The position numbers were made by a program, and so were the translations under genes. The notes beneath the pieces were generated by a model. It had not been told where the DNA came from. It searched no databases and saw nothing but the letters and a program-made list of their open reading frames with translations. From Phoronis australis (lineage: Eukaryota > Phoronida > Phoronidae), in NCBI GenBank assembly GCA_002633005.1, contig NMRA01000606.1, forward strand, positions 62,001 to 126,000: DNA of 64,000 nucleotides, in the 5' to 3' direction. Of this stretch, positions 1 to 11,800 are shown one piece after another. Numbering within the stretch: the first letter of the stretch is position 1; each line of letters opens with the position of its first letter.

Positions 1-1224
1 CCAGTTCTTTGTGTTTGGAATACATTTCAATGCTGGCTAGACAAAATCTCCACGTGTGTTACTCCATTCACTTTGTCGAAATCTCAGACTGCTTAATGTG
101 CAAGACTGTTTTACATAAATAAACAATTGAGCAGTTATGAGTAATGATGTTGCATTAGTCTCCCGTTAAATGTAGATAAAAACTGCTTTTTTGTTGTGAC
201 AAACGTTGGATTAATTGCCAAATAATTCTGGGAAGAAGTTTGTCATAGTTTGATGGAATCTTGAGTTCTGTCAAAATCTGTCCAGTTTATTTTCAAGATT
301 GATGTACAGTAGTTAAACAGGTTAATTCCAGACTAGAGGATTTACGAAATACTTCTGCATTATTGCTTATTTTAATGTTAAAAAAATCATTTGTATTTCA
401 AAACTATGGAGATTGCTTTAGTTAATATTTGATTGTTGAATGACGTCATATGCATTGTTCAACTGGTGGTATGTGATATGCTGACGCACCATCATTGCTA
501 TCCAGTTCATAACATTTATGCAACTGACCCACTGCCAAAGATGGGGGTGACCGGGAATGGGGGAGTGGAGCAAAACTGTGGTGACCAGGCGAGGGGGTGA
601 CGGTGTTGCTTACTAGGATAGGCCGCTGGCATCTCTTCCCCCGTTAACCTGTGCAAGAGGGCTGTTTTAATGCTTTGACTCTGGGTTGAGAGTGTAGGTT
701 AGGATTTCCCTGATGTTGTAACACCGTCGCTACCTTTGTGTGAGTGCCAGACCTTCATATTAGCTAATGGAAAACTCATTACTATGTCAGCTCTCCATTG
801 CATCGGAGGACCCTGGATTAAACCTACAATTCCCCCACTCCCACCACGTTTCTTGGTGTTGTGTAATTGAGATGGGAAATATTGTCTGGTTTCAATTTGG
901 GTTGAGCAGCTGATGTCTGAAATAGATATAAAGTTTTTTTGTAAACACTTTTGGTATCTTTTAGAATAAATTTTATAACTTGTACATTAACTTGCATATA
1001 ATTCATGAATTGGTTTTCCAAAGTGAAAAATAAAACAATTGCTGCTTTAAGTTTTCCGAAGATACACCTTTGGTTCAGGCTAACGACTAAGTTATTTTGA
1101 AGGTAGTTTTGTCCTTCAGAAGTAGGGCTTTATGGGAGATTGCGAATAAAAACTGGTAATGTCAAGGATGGGAGTTCATCTTTAACGCAGCGTTGTGTTA
1201 GTATGCCGATAGCCGGAAATAATA
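1..1224. other. Non-coding flank, no gene seen
   Basis: AT-rich sequence with only short chance reading frames. I see no exon with splice sites and no transposon ends. It runs into the repeated block that starts near 1225. Confidence 0.5.
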
Positions 1225-3036
1225 AGAAGTTTCAAGCCATGGTCCGTGTATATTGGTGTGGACGTATTAGCTTTGGATAATTTACTTCCTTATGGACATT
1301 TAACCGGAGCGAATATGGTCTCGTAGTGAATAATGTTGGACTGGTCATTACATTCTGTTCTCTGTTATCTCGGAGAGCAAATCATTTTAAGTCCAGTTTG
1401 TGTGAATTTCTGTGAGAGAAACTACACCAGTAATCATACAACACATATTCCAGATACAATCTCAAGTAACTTAACATCTGTACTTTGAACCCTGCGAACA
1501 GAGCAATGGTGAAACGTCTGAACAGTATACATACTCACAAGGATCTTTCGGGGAACTACTTTTGAGAGGATTCGAAAAAGTGCACGATTAAAAGGATACA
1601 TGTACTAAACCCTTTTTTGTGATTTTCATCAATCCTCGTTCTGTCACCTGACAATGCTTCATTGACGTCAATCTTCCAACTTCAGCGCAGGAATCATTAC
1701 ACTACACGTACCGAGAGTGGCGTACATAAAGTAATATCCCACGGTCTCAGTCGATACGCAGCATAAGGTCGATTTGCCACAACAGGTCAAGCAGAGTCGC
1801 CTGCATACGTGTATCAAGTGCGCATTCGCAGACAAATTGTTAATATTCGTATTGCGGGCTTGGTGCCTGCTATAGTCCAGGGCTGGAGTTCAAAGGCGTT
1901 ATAAGAGCTGCGCTTATTGAATCTTTTCCAGCCCCTGTTCACGACAAATTGTTTAACTTGATGTCGATTTGCTGTGCGTGACTAGGAATCCGTATGCGTG
2001 AACTTGGAATTGAACATATATTTGGGCAATCAGGTGAAAATTTTTGTTCAATGTAAAGAATTTTTGTAATTATTGGACTTATAACCACTCACTGTCCTTC
2101 ACCGTAACTTGTGTCGAAGAATCGGAGGAATTTGTGATTGGTTAAAACAATTATTGTCTGGTGAATAAGGTAGATTAGTTGAATGTTTCATTATTTTAGT
2201 AACATATAATTTGGTTTAGTGCAGTGCAAATTTTTATCCAGGTGAACGTGATTATTTGAGTGAACTTGTCAAGTTCCTCATGTATTCCAAGTTCGCGCAC
2301 AGCAGAATAACGACAACTAGCGATTGTTTACAATAGTTATCGCCTGCACAGCTTACTTGTCTAAGGCATTCCCTTTCAAGCAGTATTTATCGTATCGAAG
2401 AAAAGCGATGTTTTACAAAAGACGCATTGTGTACATCAACTCTAATTAGGACGCGTGTTTTGAGGAAATCATGTTTGATGACTGCCTTGTGGATGGTTGA
2501 ATTTTCCACGAACCTCTGTTTCCAAGAAATCAACGTATTTTAATGTACAGTATTTCTTCAATAGCATTGGCATTAATGGTGCTAAATTGCTCTCAAAAGG
2601 TTTATTTACTACATAGACTGAGGTTAGGCAATAGTGAAATATATTTTTATTTGATATATTTTACTATTGGTCAACCTCAGCGTTTACATGTTTAATCTAT
2701 CTAATTAACACATACTGCTAAATTGCTGATTATACAATTTTCCAAATCTCGTGAAATAAAGCGAAACGCCACTCATGGAATATATTACATAACAATCGAC
2801 TGCAAATTGGAGAGATATCGGGTACTCACTCTCTCACTAGTGAGAGCACTTGACCGTCAATCCAGAGACCTGTCACAGTGGCGGATCTAGGATACCATGA
2901 GGGGGGGCCGACGTCCTCGGGCAATTGGGAAAGCTCGATTGTAAGTGCACGCAGGCGGCTCCGAAGGTGTGGGGGCCCAGAATGCCATCTTCTGTTCAGG
3001 AAATCTGTCGTTGGACTAAAAAAAAAAAACGGGAAC
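1225..3036 (+). repeat. Tandem block, copy 1 (about 1.81 kb)
   Basis: This stretch is repeated almost base for base from 3038 onward. It ends at a single N (3037) inside a small DNA transposon, just after a poly-A run. Copy 2 carries on past that point into unique sequence. Differences between the copies are scattered substitutions and small indels, of the size expected between alleles. The position of the N suggests an unmerged haplotype rather than a real duplication. Confidence 0.85.
2876..3036 (+). mobile_element. hAT-like MITE, broken copy
   Basis: Begins CAGTGGCGGATCTAGG directly after TGTCA (2871-2875) and stops at the N at 3037. It is the truncated counterpart of the element at 4716-4975. 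Confidence 0.7.
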
Positions 3037-3037
3037 N

Positions 3038-4875
3038 AGAAGTTTCAAGCCATGGTCCGTGTATATTGGTGTGGACGTATTAGCTTTGGATAATTTACTT
3101 CCTTATGGACATTTAACCGGAGCGAATATGGTCTCGTAGTGAATAATGTTTGACTTGTCATTACATTCTGTTCTCTGTTATCTCGGAGAGCAAATCATTT
3201 TAAGTCCAGATTGTGTGAATTTCTGTGAGAGAAACTACACCAGCAATCACACAACACATATTCCAGATACAATCCCAAGTAACTTAACATCTGTACTCTG
3301 AACCCTGCGAACAGAGCAATGGTGAAACGTCTGAAGAGTATACAAACTCACAAGGATGTTTCGGGGAACTACTTTAAATTGAGAGGATTCGAAAAAGTGC
3401 ACCATTAAAAGGGTACATGTACTAAACCCTGTTATGTGATTTTCATCAATCCTCGTTCTGTCACCTGACAATGCTTCATTGAGGTCAATCTTCCAACTTC
3501 AGCGCAGGAATCAATACACAACATGTACCGAGAGTGGCGTACATGAAGTAATATCACACGTCCTCGGTCGATACACGGAATAAGATCAATTTGCCACAAC
3601 AGGTCAAGTAGAGTCGTCTGCATACGTATATCAAGTGCGCATTCGCAGACAAATTGTTAATATTCGTATTGCGGGCTTGGTGCCTGCTGTAGTCCACGGC
3701 TGGAGTTCAAAGGCGTTATAAGAGCTGCGCTTATTGAATCGTTTCCAGCCCTTGTTCTCGACAAATTGTTTAACTTGATGTCGAATTGTTGTGCGTGAAC
3801 TTGGAATCCGTATGCGTGAACTTGGAATTGAACATATATTTGGGCAATCAGATGAAAATTTTTGTTCAGTGCAAAGAATTTTTGTAATTATTGACCTTAT
3901 AATCACTCACTTTCTCCTTTTCCGTAACTTGTGTCAACGAATCGGAGGAATTTGTGATTGGTTAAAACAATTATTGTCTGGTGAATAAGATAGATTAGTT
4001 GAATGTTATATTATTTTAGTAACATATACACCCTGTAATTCGGTTTAGTGCAGTGCAAATTTTTATCCACGTGAACGTGATTATTTGATTGAACTTGTCA
4101 AGTTTCTTCATGTATTCCAAGTTCGCGCACAGCAGAATAACGACAACTAGCGATTGTTTACAATAGTTATCGCCTGCACAGCTTACTTGTCTAAGGCATT
4201 CCCTTTCAAGCAGTATTTACCGTATCGAAGAAAAGCGATGTTTTACAAAAGACGCATTGTGTACGTCAACTCTAATTAGGACGCGTGTTTTGAGGAAATC
4301 ATGTTTGATGACTGCCTTGTGGATGGTTGAATTTTCCTCGAACCTCTGTTTCCAAGAAATCAACGTATTTTAATGTACAGTATTTCGTCAATAGCACTGG
4401 CATTAATGATGCTAAATTGCTCTCAAAAGGTTTATTTACTACATAGACTGAGGTTAGGCAATAGTGAAATATATTTTTATTTGATATATTTTACTATTGG
4501 TCAACCTCAGCGTTTACATGTTTTTATATAATCAGCAATTTAGCAGTTTAAAAACTGCTAAATTGCTGATTATATAATTTTGCAAATCTCGTGAAATAAA
4601 GCGAAACGCCACTCATGGAATATATTACATAACAATCGACTGCAAATTGGAGAGATATCGGGTACTCACTCTCTCACTAGTGAGAGCACTTGACCGTCAA
4701 TCCAGAGACCTGTCGCAGTGGCGGATCTAGGATACCATGAGGGGGGCCGACGTCCTCGGGCAATTGGGAAAGCTCGATTGTAAGTGCACGCAGGCGGCTC
4801 CGAAGGTGCGGGGGCCCAGAATGCATATCTTCTGTTCAGGAAATCTGTCGTTGGACTAAAAAAAAAAACGGGAAC
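3038..4875 (+). repeat. Tandem block, copy 2
   Basis: Second copy of 1225-3036, starting directly after the N at 3037 and aligning through about 4875. Unlike copy 1 it contains a 25-bp-arm palindrome (4525-4576) and a complete copy of the transposon at 4716-4975. Confidence 0.85.
4525..4576. repeat. Perfect palindrome, 25-bp arms, 2-nt spacer
   Basis: The arms 4525-4549 and 4552-4576 are exact reverse complements with AA between them. In the parallel copy (around 2700-2745) only the right arm exists and the left arm is replaced by unrelated bases. This is what an inverted template switch leaves behind. Confidence 0.85.
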
Positions 4876-4975
4876 GTGTTTTGTCCTCGTCCGCTCACGC
4901 TTTACTCTGTTTTGCAGCTTCATTTTGCTTCCGGCAGCGAGGGGGGGGGGCTGTCCCCCCCTAAATCCGCCTATG
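4716..4975 (+). mobile_element. Non-autonomous DNA transposon (hAT-like MITE) with 5-bp target duplication
   Basis: A 260-bp element. It begins CAGTGGCGGATCTAGG and ends CCTAAATCCGCCTATG, imperfect terminal inverted repeats. It is flanked by TGTCG (4711-4715) and TGTCA (4976-4980); in the parallel copy the left flank is TGTCA, a perfect 5-bp match. It has no coding capacity. Two further elements of the family lie at 11490-11824 and 53540-54020. The CAG-type ends suggest hAT; a 5-bp duplication would fit the hAT5 group, which is an inference. Confidence 0.75.
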
Positions 4976-7900
4976 TGTCAGTGGTTGAATTCCCAGCTGA
5001 GGTTTCTGATTTGTCTGTGTTTATTTGATATATCTCTCAAAAAGTTGATATGCTAATTCAATAATTATTTTTCGCCCAACTACAACTGAAATTAAGACAA
5101 TTTATTCTGTCCGAACCTGGGAGTAATATACATTGAGATATTGGTCCTAGGTCCGAACGTACCAGCGCACTGGGTTTGACTGTATTCACCCCGTGGTCTG
5201 TAATATTAAATAAGCAGGCTATAGGAGATAATATTGGCCTGCAAGTTGTCTTACCCGACAGAGGACTGGCCTCGGCAGTTAACAAATGAGCTAGATGTTA
5301 TAACACGTTCACAACCGCTAAGTCTGGTTAAGTCTTAGACAATGACCATCCTCTCTATCCAGAATAGATATTCTGTATAGAGACGACGGTCATTGTCTAG
5401 TTGCAGGTAAGTCTCTGCCAGCATGGGAGAACGCCCTGAATGAGTTCTGGGAAAACAAATTTCTTCGAAATCACGTGTTTATCTCGATGATCAATATTAC
5501 ATGCAGTCTTTTGTGAACTACGGTAATCGGCCGAGGGACCTCGCGTGGTATTTCTCGGTCTAACTCAGTGCTTAGTTTCTTTGCAAATTTGCTGAAAATG
5601 ACAAAGGTTTAGTAAACAACTAGGTAAGTAATTACGTTAAAAGACGTCAACAGTTAAACACATGAGACGACGGTTTTTTAAAACTTAAAAGTCTAATTCT
5701 TTTGTCATGTCCATCATGTGCCAGTGCTGTTGTAGCGTGAGCTTCTGGATATCATGACGTACTTACATAACGTGTATATTTATCATTAATGTTTTGTTAA
5801 TAAAATCAGCAGCACATGTATGTTTTGCTGACTGGTCCCGGGGGATATCATCTCTATTGTCTTCGGTGCTCATTCCTGGTTATTCGAGTATTGCGTAAGT
5901 TCGTTTAAATTGGAAACGGCAGCGCACCTCTGCCTATCTCTACAATGAAGTAGAAGAGAACCTCGAGTGAATCATAATGCAGCCAAGTACACAGTTTTGA
6001 GGTAACACTAAAGTAGAACATATGACTGAGTTCTGGGATTGGATTTCGACACTGAACAAGCATGCAATGGGTGTCATGTTACCAAATTCTTCACCCAACA
6101 AGATTGTTTCTAGCACGCGGGCCATGCCATATACCTTTTTTCTCAGGTCTTGTCAAGTTTTGAAGTATACTTGGCCTATCACCTTGGACAGTTGTAATAT
6201 TGGTCATGATTATCGATATTCTACCGAGTATTGAACTTTACACTGAAAATACTTTGTGTTGCAACCATTCATTCCAAAATGTGACCTGTCTGAATGTACA
6301 TGTTCAAGCATTTGTGCTGCAATGCACAATTACTAAAATTTACAGAAAGTTTGGCTTTCCACTTGGCATCATTGGAAATTTTCCGCCTGACGTCATTGGG
6401 AATTTTACACATCTGTTATTGACAGCGTTTTAAACAATTTCTTCGAAAAAGCAGATTCATGGGCATTGCTTTAGGCCATGCAAAATCGATCAGTATAGAC
6501 TCTCTTCAAGTGTTACGAGGTGGCGCGATGAAAAAGACTGATATTGTAATATTGTAACGCATCCACAAGAAGGCAGCCTCTATTAGCTGCTATGTAATAG
6601 AGTACAATGAACTACTCGAATAGGAGGCCTTTTGCCCAAATTTGACCATGTTGGAAGGATGTGATTTGTGAGCGAATTTCAAAGTGAACCTTACTCTTTT
6701 TCTTCTCTCAATTTTTGTGGACAAATTCTCATTAATGATTTAACTTCTATGAGATACGGAAACATACTGAGCTTAATGTTTTGTCCGCGTTTATCATGCG
6801 GATTATGACTCAAGTGATGCAATTAAGTATCTGATTATCAGTCGAGGCTGGTTTCAGTACATCTGTTGTCCGCGCCATTGAATGAACAATGGGAAACCAG
6901 TTATGTACAACAAACTCTATAACTAACAGTGGCTACTTGTAAGACAAATCGTAATACGCGAGTCCACGGTTTCGGGTTAAGCATGCGTATAACTCGTGCA
7001 CACTGGCGTGAGTCAGAACTTGTTTATTTTCAAAAGTATTTAAGAAGACTTTTTGTATCTCACGCATGTTTTACACAACAGGTTACAGTTTGTGAAGACA
7101 AATTCACCGTCGTTAACGAAATGGAGGGGCTCAGTTTATTCCGTGTGACCGCATTTGCTTTCAGTTTCCTGGTGGAGGTGGTGATGGATTCAACTGAATT
7201 TAAGTCAGAAAGAAAAGGATATAGTTTTCAGCGTTCTTTACACGCAGTCCTAGACAACTGTCCAAATCCAACAGTTGCATTCTTTTGTGGCTACTTTCAA
7301 CAGTCGTTACTGGTTTGGGTCTTGAAAGTCATTTGCAGACATCTCCAACTGTTCTAAAGTGTGTACATAACCTAAAAATATTAACATTGTACTAGGACAA
7401 AAACTTCAAAAAATGTACAGTTCACTAAATTTTTCATCTTTTGCCACTACAGCAAGTGTATCCTGATAAGACCAGAGTGGCGCTGCAGCGGCCATGGCCA
7501 GAATCAGATATCCCCGGCCATTGCACATGTTTGTAGGCCTTGGTCTCATAATACAGTTAACATTACAACTTTACAATGATTAGCTTTCAGCTCTTAGGAC
7601 TCTTGCTGTTGAAATATATAGCTCATAAAGATCATGGCTTAGAAATAACCAAACTACTTTGGCCTCATCTGTCACGTCAGCGATTTTCTGCGCACATCAC
7701 CATGGACAAGGCAATGACATAAAAACTGAATCTCGTTTTCAATATGACCAGTATTGCATATTCCACACATTCTCTCATTCTGGATTAGACCTTCGTGTCT
7801 CCCTGCGCATGCCCGAAATAAACACTGCGTCCTCTGCTACACCAGTATATTGTGTTGAATGAGCTGATAACGATAAACATGATTAGTTCCAATCGGCAAG

Positions 7901-8661
7901 TTCAAGTTTCCCCATACACTGTAGCTACATGTAGCGTGTGGCTATTATAGTGAGCTCAAGCAATAAATGCGTTTTTTTCCGTTATAGTTTGTACTAGTCA
8001 CCAAGTTATCAGCGATATTGGCAACCGTCACAGTGTTGCACTCAATTCCAAAAACCACAACACCTCCGCAGATGAAATCCTCTGAATTATTAATAACATC
8101 AGCCTAATTCGGGTACTATTTTCCAAATTTGTTTATTTCTTGATCACAAGAATAAAATTTAATGAAAACGGGTAAAAAAAGAATAAGCAAAGTACTAATT
8201 CTTCGTCCTTTTCTTGTTTTGCTTTTTTGCCAGCTCCTACCAATTTTATACAGTGTTCGTCTTTGGATATTTTATTCCCCCGTTGTTAGGTGAAACGCTT
8301 TTGTTATTGCCCGTATGGATGTTTTCCATTCATTTTCTTTGGTCTGCGCCTTCGATTCTTACTTTTACATATATTCGCCTCTCTATCCATTTATATCTCA
8401 GGGTTAGTGCCGCTTCGGGTATTACAATCTGCCACTTTTGACCGTGTCTTTGACATCCCTTTCATGGGACTGTCAGGACTAAAATAGGCAACAAGATTCT
8501 TAACCTTGAAAGTTTCTTTTGTCATTACATTGTTGTCGGGGTTAAACGATTCACCTGTTTTTCATTCAATTGATTCAGATTCTGAAAAAAGTGGGAAAAC
8601 TTAGGAAATTCTATGACTCAGGATAACCCCACCAGTGCCAAGTCTACTGAGCATTGACGAA
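4876..8661. other. Upstream region of gene A, no gene supported
   Basis: Apart from the end of the transposon and a hairpin at 5335-5401, I see only short frames. The longest open frame is 142 codons at 6929-7357 (+); it lacks recognisable domains and a clear partner exon. A promoter or 5' untranslated exon of gene A should lie in or before this stretch, but no TATA box or splice pair could be assigned. Confidence 0.4.
5335..5401. repeat. Imperfect hairpin
   Basis: CTTAGACAATGACC near 5336 pairs with GGTCATTGTCTAG near 5387-5400, and an inner TCTCTATCCAGAATA pairs imperfectly with TATTCTGTATAGAGA. The stem is about 30 bp with a few mismatches. It may be a short foldback element. Confidence 0.6.
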
Positions 8662-8833
8662 ATGGCTACCAGTTTGACAGCTATCAGAGTTACCGGATTC
8701 AACGAGTCCGTTTCTGACGAAGAATTGGAACTCTACTTTGAAAGCTCGAAGAGGACTGGTGGAGGAGATATAGTGACTCTTAGGGTGGATAGAAAGCACA
8801 ACGTGGCCCTAATTGGTTATACATCGTCAGAAG
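8662..8833 (+). CDS. Gene A exon 1: start and first half of RRM-like 1
   Basis: ATG at 8662 (MATSLTAIRVTGF...) encodes strand 1, helix 1 and strands 2-3 of an RRM-like fold, with the family hallmark of aromatic residues before an RTGGGDI turn and a final SSEG. The exon leaves in phase 1 through a GC donor (AAG|GCAAGT). An in-frame stop at 8614 limits upstream extension in this frame. Every other RRM half-exon in the gene ends at the same structural point and in the same phase. Confidence 0.75.
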
Positions 8834-11800
8834 GCAAGTATAACACGTTAATAATTAGATGTAGAATACTACAGTACATTTAACCTCTTTTCAGTCGTGC
8901 CTTAGCTGCGACAAAGAAAACAAATCAAAACGCTTCTATTTTGGGATAAACGGCGTAGATGTGCTGATGGAACAGGAAGAAATATAAAGGATGACGAAGG
9001 CGTTTTGGCCCACCACTCGAACTTCTCATTCTACCTATATGAAATGTCAGTGAGAACTGAGGCCAACGAACACAACCAGTTCACGGGGATCATTAAGGTT
9101 GCAAAAAGGATTATCGACACCCTGGGTGGAAGATAATGATGCCCCCCTCTTAACCAACTGGTTTTCAACGGTGTCAAACTCTCCGTTCGTCAGCAGTTTC
9201 GTGCTGACCCCTGATCATGCGTGTGCCTCTCTGTTGTCACATTTTCAAATTCTCCCAGGTGACAATAAATGTGTCGAGTGCGACCTTACTTGTACATGTC
9301 AAAACATTCCCTGATCGCGTAATTAGCAAAATGAGTGAGAACGATGAAAGATCGTATACGGTACCACTTACAAATATGGCCTTTTCTAAAGTTTTCTGAT
9401 TTTGTATGACCATAGTCGCTTAAATTATTCTGTGTAATCATGGACAATGGCAAAGTTGACCATTCTACCTTCTAAGATAATCATTTGGAATATGCGCTAT
9501 TCTGAAACGAAAAACATAGTTTGAATGAACATGGCCGACATGGTGAATGTCCAGTGGCTACCATGGGTGTCTGAAAAAAAAAATTCGTCGTTATAGCGTG
9601 AAAATAGCTACACTGTTCCATGTTTTGTAGCACAGTTTTCTTTCGAATTATTTTTCGCATTTTGACTGTGGGTTTTTCCCAATAAAATGTAGAAAATCAG
9701 GATAACTTTTGACATTTTTGGAAATCGTCAGTCAAAAGTCCAGTTCATAAAATGTGAAGGAACATCAGACGATATCACGATATAATGGTCGAATGATTTT
9801 CCCACAATTCCAGTTGCCAAGACTGTTGCATCCCGTCAACAATTGATCTTAAAAGGTTTCGTCCTATCGGTGATACAGTGCAGTCCAAATGACGAAATTG
9901 TCCCCTGTAACTATGTTGAAGTTGGCAAGACACAAGAAGGAAGCATGTTTACTGAAAAAGGAAACTTCCAAGGAAACGAGACAGTTGACATCGGAGATCG
10001 AAACTTGACAACTGGAGAAGGTAGGCACATAAAAACTACTCCATGTTTCTTTTACTTCTGCCTGTGAAACGTGATTCCATGTTTTCAAAAGTGTTTTGAT
10101 AACCGAATTGGTGAAGTCTTGGATAACTCACTTATTTAAACAATGTTATTGGTGGAGAAGTTCTAGCTTTCTTTAATTACGACAGTCGTACATGTAGAGT
10201 GAATTTTGATGAGTGCACGAGTTTTCATACAACTTAAAACTTCCAGTGACTTCGGTTGCATGCATGCCTGCTGACTGGGACGATAACAGCCACCAGTTGG
10301 ACACGCTTGAGGCGAAGGAGAGCTGCGTCTTTGATGAGTATAAAGTTTTCGTCATAAACATACCCCAATGTGTCACATACGACGGCTTGGAGAATTACAT
10401 GGAAACCAAGTCCAAATGCGAAGTTGACACAATATGTTTTGGGGCCTACCCTGACCGTGCAATAGTTTCATTCAAAGACAAACCAGGTACATGTATCTCA
10501 ATGCAAATTTGTAAGATGCGAATGATTGTAATGCAGTAGAGTTCTTCAATAGATTAAATACTAGTCTGGTGATCTGATTCTTTCACGTGCTAATGCACAA
10601 CTAGTTTGTCCTTGGGGGCCGGATCCTTAAGGTCTATTTCAGGTGTAGTAACCGATAGTTTTGTCTTAATGTACTCTAGACAGCTGTTTTAAACACCCTT
10701 TTAGCAAAGTAAACGTCTCTGAGAATGAGAGTGTGTCCATAATGACTAGTTAATCAGATAATTTAGATACATTATTTGTAAACTGTAATGTGAAGAAATG
10801 CATTGACAAATATTGAGTAACAGCAGGGTAAGGCATCACAAAATTGCTGACTGTAGCCCTAAGCGGTCGTGCATAAAACAGCCCGTTACTGCACATGGTA
10901 GAGCAGGAGGCGAGGACAATGCACGACCTTGGTGCTAAGTTTATATTGGACCTTACTGATAGGTCTGCGTATTCAGCCAAGTATCTACACGATGATATTT
11001 TTACATTCAGTAAATGTATAGTTATATTTTCTCTAAGTAAAAAGACTAAAACTGGGTCTTATGATCATGTCTTATTGGGAACATTTACAAAAAGGAAAGC
11101 TACATTGATAGCAGAAAAGGGTATCAATAAGCAGGTCAAATTATATTTGATAATAATTCTTGAAGATGTGATTTAAAAAATCTGTTCCAGCGTTTTAAAT
11201 AAATTTTCGTTTTCGTTATATGCAACTTAAAATGTTGTTCACGAAAGTCACAAAACTCCTACTTCTGAGAGCGCTCATGCAAAAGCAGACTATTTTATAG
11301 CAACTTCCTCCTTACAGGGTTTCGGAACACATTGCATAAACCATATTATCAAAAATTACTTATAAATCCGAACAGCTATTCCAGGGATATGATTTTTAAG
11401 GCCAAACGCAATCTTAATATACGTCTATTGTTTGTTAAACTGCTAAAATGCGACATCCTTGGCGTTGAGCATTCATCATTTAAGTAGTACATAGGAGGAT
11501 TTAGGGGGCCGCCCCCCACCTTGGCTGCCGCAAGCAAAATGAAACAGCAGCAGCGCGAAGCGTGAGGAAATATAAGTAGGACCGGTAGTGGAGAACGGGT
11601 GGGGGGCATAGACCCCAGATCGCGGCGGGATCACGTTCCGCTTTTTTTCTTTTTGTTTTAGTCGATAGATCTTGCGAACAGAAGGTTCATACTCCAGGCC
11701 CCCGTAACTTTCGGGACGCCTGCACACAGGCANTTTCGGGACGCCTGCACACATGCAACCGCGCTTTGCCCAATTCCTCGAGGTAACATGTTGCCCCCCT

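Noticed and set aside
6929-7357. 142-codon open frame on the plus strand
   Set aside because: No domain, no matching exon partners and an ordinary composition; likely chance.
10895-11176. 93-codon frame in gene A intron 3
   Set aside because: No recognisable domain and no in-phase splice sites.
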